Positions 28,001-40,000 of a DNA stretch of 64,000 nucleotides are shown here, piece by piece; positions within the stretch are counted from its first letter, which is position 1, and every line of letters begins with the position of its first letter. The stretch is from Achatina immaculata. Lineage: Eukaryota; Mollusca; Gastropoda; Stylommatophora; Achatinidae. Under the pieces are notes generated by a model. It saw nothing but the letters and a program-made list of their open reading frames with translations, was not told where the DNA came from and ran no database searches. The DNA lies in NCBI GenBank assembly GCA_009760885.1, contig CM019718.1, forward strand, positions 31,500,530 to 31,564,529. Direction: 5' to 3'. A program made the translations under genes and the position numbers.

Positions 28001-31000
28001 CCTCTAACTCTTTTTTTCCCTGTAAGTTTCATTAAATATGGTTTTATTATTGCACTATAACGAATTATATGATCAGGATCTTTCAGTTTATTTGGTTTTT
28101 TTTTCAAGTTGCCGGTGTTTAATCTCTTTCCGTCAAGTTCTTATGGTTATTCTTTTCGCGTGTGGGGTTGAAACTCGCTTCATTTTTCCGTTTATTCAGA
28201 AGTCTAAACTACCAGCTTTCTTTATTGTTTACTGCTTGCGACTCATCCTTGTCGGACAGGTCGAGTAGAATCACAACACGCGACTGGCAAATATAAAAGA
28301 TTAAGATTTGTGGAGAAAAATGACCGCCGACGTTTGCTGACAGGGCACCTGATAGTGGTGACGAGTTAACAAGTGGGTAGCGAGTAGCGAACAGGCTAGA
28401 GCACTAGTCTTTCATGCTAGGTCAGTCACCAGGCTGTAGAACTAGGAACTTGGCTCCACCTGGAGCTGGTAAAGGAAAGACGGCAGGTGTGGTGCTGACC
28501 ACATCACCTTCTAGTTATCAGTCAAGGAAAATATGAGCCATAACTCAGTATGCTTCAGAAGTATCCCACACGCCAACCAGTTGAAGGTTTAACAAAACAG
28601 AAAAGAAAAGCATCTTTCAAGGAAAAGTCCCGGGGAAAAGAGTTAAAATGATGACACAGAATAATGGACAGTCCGTGTCAAACAAGATTAGAAGAAAAAT
28701 GATCTGAAGACCAAACAAGGATGACTTTTAATGCATTTTTAATGCAGGGATAGCACATGATGATGATGATGATGATGATGGAGGAGGAGGAGGAGGAGGA
28801 GGATAAAAGAGCTAAACACGGAAAATCAATTACATAACTACAGACAAAGTAATCGAACAACATTGTGTCCCATCGCTACGTACAGGTCTTTAAATAAATA
28901 TTTACAAAAGAGCACTGGATAAAGCGTCTTTCGTATATCTCACAATAATATAACTGATCAACCGCCACTTCTGACACACAGGGAAAAACATACATCATAG
29001 AACACATTCTGTGAAACAACAAAAATTTCACTATCAAGAGAACAAGCGATCTCTGTAACAAGAGAACATACGATCTCTGTGACAAGTCTTCTACAAATAG
29101 TACGATGATTTAGCACAGTGTTGTATGATTAGCATTCGAAAATTAGAGGACAAAGCACTGTGGTGTTAAATCACTTTTCTGTGCCAAGCTTGCTGTTTCT
29201 CATTTGAAAAATGTGTACAAACAGTTCAGCATCCAAAATGTACAAGAGATGTCCAGAATGGAATGAGAAAACAGTGAGTATATATATGGGTTAGAATGTG
29301 CCGGTCTCCCAGAAAGATCACATCTTGCTCGTGCCACTGGAGCAGTTCAACAATAATCAATGACATTTATTTATAGAGACATCGCCATGTGATGGTAAAT
29401 GATATAATCAATCAGGAGTTCATAGAAGTGTACTTTTGCTTCTCTGACCATTTACATATGACAATGTAAATATTTGAAAACACGCACATTTCCCTTAGTT
29501 CAATCAGCCACGAGAGAATTTAACATCAATAAAATAATTAATTCATCAGATGCATTGATATTATGCGCACCATCCAAGGCACAATTCGTCAGCTGTAGTT
29601 TATTATTATTATTACACTTTTTTGATGATCAAAATAATAATATGGCAAAAACATAACTATATAATTTTAACAGATCATGTATCAAATGCACAATCTTCAG
29701 ACCGTTGAGTACACAATGGATTATCATCATCTTGTGCCGCCTCCCTAGCGAAGGTTGGACGCAATGGCTCTCCAGTCTGTTCTGTCCCTTGTTTTCAAGG
29801 TGCATTCAGCTAGGCTGTCTCCCGCCCATCTCTTGATGTTTGTCCACCTGTCTGTACTTTATCTTCGTCTTGCCCTTTTCCATCAAGTAATTTTTTTCAG
29901 TATTGTGTGATATAACATCAACAAATCATATAACTACCTAATTTTCAGAAAAACAAAACAAAACAAAACAAAAACCAACAACGATCAAAGCAAGAACTAG
30001 GCTTACCAGCCTCTCTCCAGACAAAACTTCCAGCAAAGACAGAAGCACGACCCCATCCTTGACCTCTTCAAACAAATCCTCAACTTTTATTGGCGGCTTT
30101 TTCTGCAAGGACAGTTATGATTCCTCTCATTTAATTTATGCTTCCTTGAAATCTGTGTAACATTTCTTTTTTTTCCATTCTAAGACATATAGTCAATCAT
30201 TTTAACCCTTTCCTATTTGTAGTCAAATATTTCATAGGTAAGGAAAGTTTTCTGTCCCAAAGATGTTGCTAAATTTTCTTGAGCAAACAGCCTGTGCTAA
30301 AATGTCATTTACACTTTATTCAAACTAAAGTCAGTATCTTTATTAAACATAATAATCATAACATAAAAATAAAATAAGACTAATACTAAACGGAAATTAA
30401 TACATTATATTTATATGTCGCTCCCCAGATACTCATTAGATATCTGTCACGTGAGCTGCCAAAGCTATTCCACTGTGTCGTGTGCCTATCAGTCTCACAA
30501 TCTGAAAACTACTGGTCGAAGAAAACTCACAGCCGTGACTGGCAAATAAAAATCATCGGGAAAATGAGTTCAGCTGGAATCGATCAAACAAAAGCCTAAC
30601 AATGTTCGCTTGGAATATAAAACATGAAAAGGCAATGTACTTCTCCAAAGTTATCAGTGCAAGCATGGCACAGAACAAATTCCCAGAACTTACGTGGCAT
30701 AGATAAGTGTTCATCCAGTTTGTAAATGTTTTCTTTTGAACTCGCTCTTGTTCGCCTGAAAGTAAGGGAAAAAACAAAAAAACAAAATGACTACTCACGA
30801 CAGTAAACTCATAACTAGAAGAAATTCATCATCTTTATTAGCACCGTCATCATCACCGAGTGCCAGTCTGATAAATGCAGACACTCAAGCTTCTTCGCAG
30901 ATCTTGATCTATGATATTTCCTGTCACCTCGGACCAGTGGTTCTCGTCCTTTTTGTTCCAGCGGAGTCCCTGCATTACAATAATTACACTTCGCTTCACC

Positions 31001-34000
31001 TACGCCTTATTTTCCTCCCAGCCATCGCCCACCCCCAGATATAGTATACAAATTCTAATAAAGTCACTAGTGTAGACATTAACTTTTAGTTTATCCAGAA
31101 GAGGGCGCCGTCGCAGTCGAAAATAAGAATAATAAATGTATAATATACAAAATGTTAATCAGGTATGGCTTGCGGTATATGGCATGTGCAAGAGTAGGGT
31201 CCCCCCCCCTCTTGTGCAGAACTAAAAATGACTTTAACCACCCTGTCTCGGACAAAAAAAAACAAAGCCATGTAACTAAACCCTAGGGTTCCGTGAGAAG
31301 AGCCTAGGAGGGATTTTTCAGCCACAATCTCTGGCGGAACTTCTACAGGTTCCTCGTGGAACCCGGTCTGAGAAACCTTGGCTCAGACGGTAATTTCCCA
31401 TCATCCCATAAGGTCGGGGAATTGCTCATTTTCTTCACTCCTGACTTCATGTCTTTGTGACTCAGGCTGTTGTGAAGAGCGTGCCAGTGTTGACATCGTG
31501 TATGATAAATGTTCAGTGATGGCTTTCAGTACTTCCCAAAGAAGGGACAACAGTTATCATTCACTGCACATATAATGAGAAGGCGGAGGCTTGAAAACAT
31601 CACAACAACAGGAAAGACAGATGGGAAGAGAGACAGAGGAAAGTCAAGAAAGAAGACCATGGACATGAAAAAAGGTGTCCAACTGAACCGATGGAAAATA
31701 TCACGAACAGAGATTTGAACAGTTATGAATGCCAAAACCTATCGGCAGGGGACGTAATGATGATGATGTGAACCTAAAATGTTTCTTTACTGGATCCACC
31801 CACCGCCACTGGCAACACTCACTACTCTGTCGTCCAAGCTTTAGAATGTCATCATGATGAAAGGACAGTGCCACAACCATCGAATATCTTCGTTTCTCAA
31901 CGTTATATATACCTTGGTTTCACATGTTATATACCTTCGTTTCTCAACGTTATATATACCTTGGTTTCACATGTTATATACCTTCGTTTCTCAACGTTAT
32001 ATATACCTTGGTTTCACATGTTATATACCTTCGTTTCTCAACGTTATATATACCTTGGTTTCACATGTTATATATCTTCGTTTCTCAACGTTATATATAC
32101 CTTGGTTTCACATGTTATATACCTTCGTTTCTCAACATTATATATAGCTTGGTTTCTCAACATTATATATAGCTTTGTTTCTCAACATTATATATATACT
32201 TTCGTTTCTCAACATTATATATACCTTGGTTTCACATTTTATATAGCTTTGTTTCTCAACATTTTCTATAGCTTTGTTTCTCAACATTATATATAGCTTT
32301 GTTTCTCAACATTTTCTATAGCTTTGTTTCTCAACATTATATATACCTTGGTTTCTCAACATTATATATACACCTTTGTTTGTCAACATTATATATACCT
32401 TGGTTTGTCAACATTTTATATACCTTCGTTTTTCAACATATATAACATATATAACATGTTATATACCTTGGTTTGTCAACATTTTATATACCTTGGTTTC
32501 TCAACATTTTATATACCTTGGTTTCACAAATTTTATAACCCCCCTTTCTCAGTATTTTTACTTTGGAGGAATTCTTGAAATAATTTGTCCAGTCTGTGGA
32601 GAAAATATAATTTATACAGCTTATGGTATAAATGTTCTTTTCAAATCACAGTCTCTCTAGGAACTTCTAGTGATTTCTGGAAAAACCTCTCACGGAATCC
32701 CCAGTGAGTTCTAGAGAAACCTCTAGCTACCTCTCGCGGAATCCCTCTAGTGAGTTCTGGAGAAACCTTTAGCTACCTCTCGCGGAATCCCTCCAGTGAG
32801 TTCTGGAGAAACCTTTAGCTACCTCTCGCGGAATCCCTCCAGTGAGTTCTGGAGAAACCTCTAGCTACCTCTCGCGGAATCCCTCCAGTGAGTTCTAGAG
32901 AAACCTCTAGCTACCTCTCGCGGAATCCCTCCAGTGAGTTCTAGAGAAACCTCTAGCTACCTCTCGCGGAATCCCTCCAGTGAGTTCTAGAGAAACCTCT
33001 AGCTACCTCTCGCGGAATCCCTCCAGTGAGTTCTAGAGAAACCTCTAGCTACCTCTCGCGGAATCCCTCCAGTGAGTTCTGGAGAAACCTCTAGCTACCT
33101 CTCGCGGAATCCCTCCAGTGAGTTCTAGAGAAACCTTTAGCTACCTCTCACGGAATCCCTCCAGTGAGTTCTAGAGAAACCTCTAGCTACCTCTCGCGGA
33201 ATCCCTCCAGTGAGTTCTGGAGAAACCTCTAGCTACCTCTCGCGGAATCCCTCCAGTGAGTTCTAGAGAAACCTCTAGCTACCTCTCGCAGAATCCCCCC
33301 ACCCTCCCTCCCAGTGAGTTCTGGCGAAACCTACAGCCACCTCTCGCGGAACCCCTAGTGATCTGTCGAGAAGCCTGTAACAACCTTTCGCGGGGAGGGG
33401 GGATCCTAGCCGCAGACTATCTGTAATGAACATTTCTGATGTCACAGAATTCCTGTTCGTCATTATCTGCTTTCGTATCTCTTTCTCACTGTCATCGTGA
33501 CCTTTTATATCCTTGTATCGTAATCTTGGCTAGTGTCAAATATGTAGAAATTATAGGCATTATGTAAAACTGACAAAATGATACTGTTATATCATACTGT
33601 GTTATGCATACTCTCTTTCACTGTTATTAAAATATAAATTGGAAACAAAAATGGATGATGTCTGTGCGTGTGAATACAGCTTACTTCTGTACTATCTATC
33701 TATCTATATATATATATATGTCTATATTGTGCCTATATTTCTCAGCTTCCACAAACACGCTTATACATACACATTGTGTGTCACGGCACAAGGAACATCG
33801 AAAGATACTCCACTTTTACTGCGTTTGTTTTAGCTTGGCCATGTTTTATTGATAAGAAAAGCGCCAAATCAAAATCAAAAATCGTTACAACGATCGATGG
33901 AAGCAGCTATAGAAACAGATATTCCCTTCTGCCTGTTTACAGAACCTGATTTTAACCGTGCGGAACGACCCCAGGATCGTTAATGGTGCAAGCAACAAAA

Positions 34001-37000
34001 ACCAAAGTGACATGATTATGCACTTTGGTTTTCGAGATGCCCCCTGTGTTCTTATGTTGATAACGGCGCCATCAAAACTAATCGTGCAAATACACTCAAA
34101 CATTTATCCGTGTGTACTAGAACTCAAACTCTGTGACAAAAGTTGAAGGGACGTGACCTGTGATGATGTGTTAAACTGTTTCATTTTCTATCTATTTATG
34201 TCAGAGGTCTTGGCATTAGTCCATGGAAGACATGGGGATCTATAGATTTCCTAATGGGAATATGCGGCAGATTTAAGAGTCCACGAACTCTAACGGGGAA
34301 AGGGCTGTAACCTAAACATATATCCTTTTTTGCATTGAGTGGCAATGACGAATGTAATCTCTGGCCTCTAGATTCCAAAAAAGACCAAGCAATATTTCCG
34401 AACAATAAGGCTTTCATGGTATATAAAAAAAAAAAACTACTGTTGAGAATTACTGCGGGAAGAGCTGGACATACAACAAAGATGGAAATAGAAGATATTC
34501 ATAGAAAGAAAAGGAGCACATAATGCCATATTTTTGCACTAAGACCTTTGACAGAGAGAACTTTAGAAGTACAGAAAAATGTATTAGCCTGTGCTTCATT
34601 GACCATAGTGTGAAAATATTCGATGAAAAAAAAACACGAAAATAATTTTTAAAAGTATATTCTGGAATCAAGGAGCAGCCATCAGGGTAGAAAATACCAA
34701 CCAGAAGAGTAAGGATGTACTAACCAGAAGAGTAAGGATGTACCAACCAGAAGAGTAAGGATGTACCAACCAGAAGAGTAAGGATATACCAACCAGAAGA
34801 GTAAGGATGTATCAACCAGAAGAGTAAGGATGTATCAACCAGAAGAGTAAGGATGTATCAACCAGAAGAGTAAGGATGTACCAACCAGAAGAGTAAGGAT
34901 GTACCAACCAGAAGAGTAAGGATGTACCAACCAGAAGAGTAAGGATGTACCAACCAGAAGAGTAAGGATGTACCAACCAGAAGAGTAAGGATGTACCAAC
35001 CAGAAGAGTAAGGATGTACCAACCAGAAGAGTAAGGATGTACCAACCAGAAGAGTAAGGATGTATCAACCAGAAGAGTAAGGATGTACCAACCAGAAGAG
35101 TAAGGATGTATCAACCAGAACAGTAAGGATGTGTCTTCTCACTTGATTTGCTCTTCCTAGCCAATGAAAATATCAACAAACTAAGAACTGGAAGCCATAC
35201 AGTGAACAAACTGTGAGAAGTTGATGGTACAGTACTGGTAGCAACAACAAAAAATTGAAAAGAGCCCATAGAAATAGAGGTGAACAATAGCAAGGAGAAA
35301 ATACTCGCCCTAAACAGCAAGAAAACAAAAACAGTAGTTGTATCGCCGAGGAAGAAGCAATCTAAATGTACACAGAAAAGCCTTGAGACATCAATTTATC
35401 GCGGAGGAAGAAGCAACCTAAATGTACACAGAACAGCCTTGAGACATCAATTTATCACGGAGGAAGAAGCAACCTAAATGTACACAGAACAGCCTTGAGA
35501 CATCAATTTATCGCGGAATAGGAAGCAACCTAAATGTACACAGAAAAAGCCTTGAGATATCAATTTATCGCGGAGGAAGAAGCAACCTAAATGTATACAG
35601 AAAAGCCTTGAGATATCAATTTATCACGGAGGAAGAAGCAACCTAAATGTATACAGAAAAGCCTTGAGATATCAATTTATCGCGGAGGAAGAAGCAACCT
35701 AAATGTACACAGAAAAGCCTTGAGATATCAATTTATCGCGGAGGAAGAAGCAACCTAAATGTACACAGAACAGCCTTGAGATATCAATTTTTTTTTTAAC
35801 CATGGCGAGGTCTGCTGCGTTAGCCAGGCTCAGCCTGTTACTGGGGGCATGAACAGAGTGTTGGAATAGGGTCTTGGTCAGCTATGCGCTAGCTCTGGCG
35901 GGAGCAGTCAGCCATGCATCGCTGACCTCTATAATCCATCCTCAGTCTCACTACATTAATGTATAAAATGTGACAAGAGTTAAGCTGGATCGCTTTTGCT
36001 TGCACACAGCTTTTTCCATGAAATATAACATGAATACAGGTTTCGCAAGACCTGCAGAAGAGATCCCTAGCATAGAAAAAGGTTGAGATCCGCTGCTCTG
36101 TTCCCCTTAGGTTCCCCCCTCCCTTTGTCTCAAGTTCTCCTCAGACGAAGACATTCAGGTGACATTCCCAGGTGACTCATTGTGCAAATTATTTCACACC
36201 TTACACTGCTGGCGAGACTCTTCGGAAGCCGCGCGTGGAGCGAAGTTCCTCCCGGTCAAGGAAGAAACTGCGGAAAAGAAATAAGGGTTGCTGTGCGGCG
36301 CCGATGTGAAAAGGTAAAGGAAACGATAAAGTGAAGTTTAATCGGTACGTCCAGTAGTATCCCTGCGAGAGCTACACATACCACAGCGCCTCTGTTCTAG
36401 AGGCCGGCCACGTCCGAAATACACCTAAACTGGTGAAATATGCCTAAACCGGCATACAACAGGGGTGAAACTTGATGGCTAGGCATGTCACGCCACTTCC
36501 GCTCTAGAGGTCGGTCACCCCCGATATACACCCATACTGGTGAATTATGCCTAAACCGGCTCACACCAGGGGTGAAACTTGAAGGCTTTGCATGTCACAG
36601 TACCTCTGCTCTAGAGGTCGGTCATGCCTGATATACACCCATACTGGTGAATTATGCCTAAACTGGCTCACACCAGGGGTGAAACTTGAAGGCTACACAT
36701 GTCACGTTACCTCTGCTCTAGAGGTCGGTCACGTCCCAAACAGGCCCATACTGGGATAATATGCATAACCCGGCTCAACCCAGGGGTGGAAGTCACTAGT
36801 GGCGAGGATTCATCCTCCTGGACAAAAGCTCCATCCTGGTCACAACTAGGAAGGGTAGCGGCCACGACCACAAAATGCTGAAGTCGGAGACACTGGACCA
36901 GGGCAGTCTAGATAGGCAACCACTTCTCACCCGGCGGGGATGTATGCGTATCCTAATCATGCTGAGGTTTTCCGGTGAGAAAGTCCAACGCTGGACTGGA

Positions 37001-40000
37001 TGGGCCACCACCTCTCACCCGGCGGTGATACACAGGTATCTCAAAACACGTCGAGGTTTTCCGGTGAGAAAGTCCAACTCTGGTCTGGGTGGGCCACCAC
37101 CTCTCACCCAGCGGGGATATACTGATATCCTAAACACGTCGAGGTTTTCTGGTGAGAAAGTCCAACTCTGGCCTGGGTGGGGTACCACCTCTCACCTGGC
37201 GGGAATATACTGATATCCAAAACACGTCGAGGTTTTCCTGTGAGAAAGTCCAACTCTAGACTAAACTGGTGCAACGAAAACCACGGTGTCACGCAATTCC
37301 GCTTTTGAGACCCACCAAAGAATACAGGCTCAAGCCCTGCGATACTCTGAACCTCTTGTGGTCCTCTCGGGGATCTCATGTGGTCCTTTTCGGGGGACCA
37401 CGGGACTTAACGAGGACCACAGGCGTAAATTCAGTAGGATCACAGGGCGGTTTTGGTGGTAGAAGCGAACGAAGAAAAAGAAGAAGATTTCACACCTTGT
37501 GCAGGTAGTTATGATGCCTAGTATCAAAGAGTTGTTGCTGGTGCTTTATGCTTTTTTGATATGCTCTTTTTCTGATTTTTTATTCTTTTTTTTTTTTGTT
37601 CCATTATCTGGAAAAATGTCTGGCGTTGTCTTTTATATACATAACTGGCTTTTCATGTTTCCTTTAATATTTCCACAGCCATATATACAACCTGCTCAAG
37701 TTCACCTCACCTTACTGGTGGGAATCATAAATTTCTAGTGCTCGGCATCTGATCTCACTGACGAGTCAGTATTTGGTACATATAAAATGAATCAAATGTT
37801 ATTGAAAAAAGTCTTCATCGTCTTATGAGACCTAACCATTATGTCAAAGATTCTTAACATTTTTTTTTATAATTACAGGTCCCCAGTGGTTTGTCTAGAG
37901 TCTAGTATGTCCCCACGCTCATGGCAATGGACAGTCCCTTGACTGTCGAAATCATCTTCATCACCAGTCTTATTATCTGTCGGTATGACTTCAGAAAAAA
38001 TTAACAGTTTGGTTTTACTTTGCATATTAGCTATGAACAGAACAACTGAAATACTAGCTATGAACAGAACACCTGAAATACTAGCTATGAACAGAACACC
38101 TGAAATACTAGCTATGAACAGAACACCTGAAATACTAGCTATGGACAGAACACCTGAAATACTAGCTATGGACAGAACACCTGAAATACTAGCTATGAAC
38201 AGAACACCTGAAATACTAGCTATGAACAGAACACCTGAAATACTAGCTATGAACAGAACACCTGAAATACTAGCTATGAACAGAACACCTGAAATACTAG
38301 CTATGAACGGAGCGGCTGAAATAGTAGTTAGGAATGGAGCAGCTGAAATACTAGCTATAAGCGGAGCAGCTGAAATACTAGCTAGGAACGGAGCAGCTGA
38401 AATACTAGCTAGGAACGGAGCAGCTGAAATACTAGCTAGGAACGGAGCAGCTGAAATACTAGCTAGGAACGGAGCAGCTGAAATACTAGCTAGGAACGGA
38501 GCAGCTGAAATACTAGCTAGGAACGGAGCAGCTGAAATACTAGCTAGGAACGGAGCAGCTGAAATACTAGCTAGGAACGGAGCAGCTGAAATACTAGCTA
38601 GGAACGGAGCAGCTGAAATACTAGCTAGGAACGGAGCAGCTGAAATACTAGCTAGGAACGGAGCAGCTGAAATACTAGCTAGGAACGGAGCAGCTGAAAT
38701 ACTAGCTAGGAACGGAGCAGCTGAAATACTAGCTATGAGTGGAGCAGCTGAAATACTAGCTAGGAACGGAGCAGCTGAAATACTAGCTAGGAACGGAGCA
38801 GCTGAAATACTAGCTAGGAACGGAGCAGCTGAAATACTAGCTAGGAACGGAGCAGCTGAAATATTAGCTAGGAACAGAACATCTGAAATACTAGACAGGA
38901 ACAGAACAGCTTAAATACTAGACAGGAACAGAACAACTGAAATACTAGACAGGAACAGAACAGCTGAAATACTAGCTATGAACGGAGCAGCTGAAATACT
39001 AGCTAGGAACAGAACATCTGAAATACTAGACAGGAAGAGAACAGCTTAAATACTAGACAGGATCAGAACAGCTGAAATACTAGACAGGAACAGAACAGCT
39101 TAAATCCTACCTAGGAACATAAAAAGCTGAAATACTAAAAATGTGCATGCGATTTCTATATGTAGAAATGTAAACTCTCCTTGAACATATTACTAAACAG
39201 ATGCTCATGGGCTTATTTTCTGAGTGAAATATTCAAATACCGACTTCAGGGGATAATAAACAAAATAAAGAATCAGCAAACAAAATGCACGGCAGACTGA
39301 AAACAGCTGTTTTATGTAACCTGATACTATAAACGGAGCTTAAAAATCATTTACCTTTCAAGATGTGGAACCGGTCAATGAACGCCTTTTCCTGAGAATG
39401 CTCAGAGCTTGTGTAAACAAGAGGCCAGTTTGCCATTGTTAGACCGACATATTATTGCAAGCCTATACAATTAATTATATGTTTTGAAAGCGGAGACTGT
39501 AATACATATTAAATGTATTGTACAAATCATTAGAATTTTGTCATTTATCTAAACACCACACGATAATACATATTAACGTTATTGGCTTCCATATATAAAT
39601 CATTAGTTTGTCATTTATCTAAACCTGTTTACACAACTTAGTCTCCTCATAAAACCTCTCTGGCTGTAGGTAGTGGATGAACAAAACGACGCAACACGAG
39701 AATTTCTGTCACTATCTTTGTTGCTCTTTTAGCCAAGCATTCAATGAAGAACATATATAAACCCAAACAAAGCGGAACTCAAACTACTACTTTCACTTTC
39801 TCTATTAATATAAAATTTTCACAAATAGGGCAGGGACGGGTTTTTTATGTCAGGTGTAGTAACAACGACGGAGTTCCTGTTCGAATTCACTCGCCGAAAT
39901 AACACAACAGCTACTCCTGCATTTATCGGCTGTTAGCCCCCAGTTGTCACAGAACTGTCTGACGTATACATCTTCCAGGCAAGAACAACATAGGTACTGT

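Larger units (their letters stand above)
26116..30006. other. Intron 3, mostly unrecognised
   Basis: Holds homopolymer runs (C at 26389, G at 26759), a CT-rich tract with (ttc)n at 27190-27221, a (gat)n(gag)n microsatellite at 28757-28802, dispersed repeat 3 copy b at 28400-28575, and a possible LINE tail at 29720-29890. No gene seen. Confidence 0.5.

Noticed and set aside
29720..29890. Possible LINE 3' tail on the minus strand
   Set aside because: The phrase order recalls such tails, but I could not read a convincing protein frame, so it is only noted within the intron description.
31868..32296. 142-codon frame with [14 protein letters not shown] repeats
   Set aside because: Product of the 47-bp minisatellite, with overlapping open frames on the same strand. 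No independent support.
34695..35132. Regular short repeats that could suggest a CRISPR array
   Set aside because: The units are contiguous with no variable spacers, and the setting is a eukaryotic intron. This is a minisatellite.
36030..36100. Possible hAT right end (aaaaaggttgagatccgctg)
   Set aside because: I found no matching left end or target duplication, so the element cannot be delimited.
37985..38914. 309-codon plus-strand frame with EILARNGAA repeats
   Set aside because: It is the 27-bp minisatellite. The frame is open because the period is divisible by three, and other copies of the array at 38915-39112 contain stops. No splice or codon signal supports a gene.
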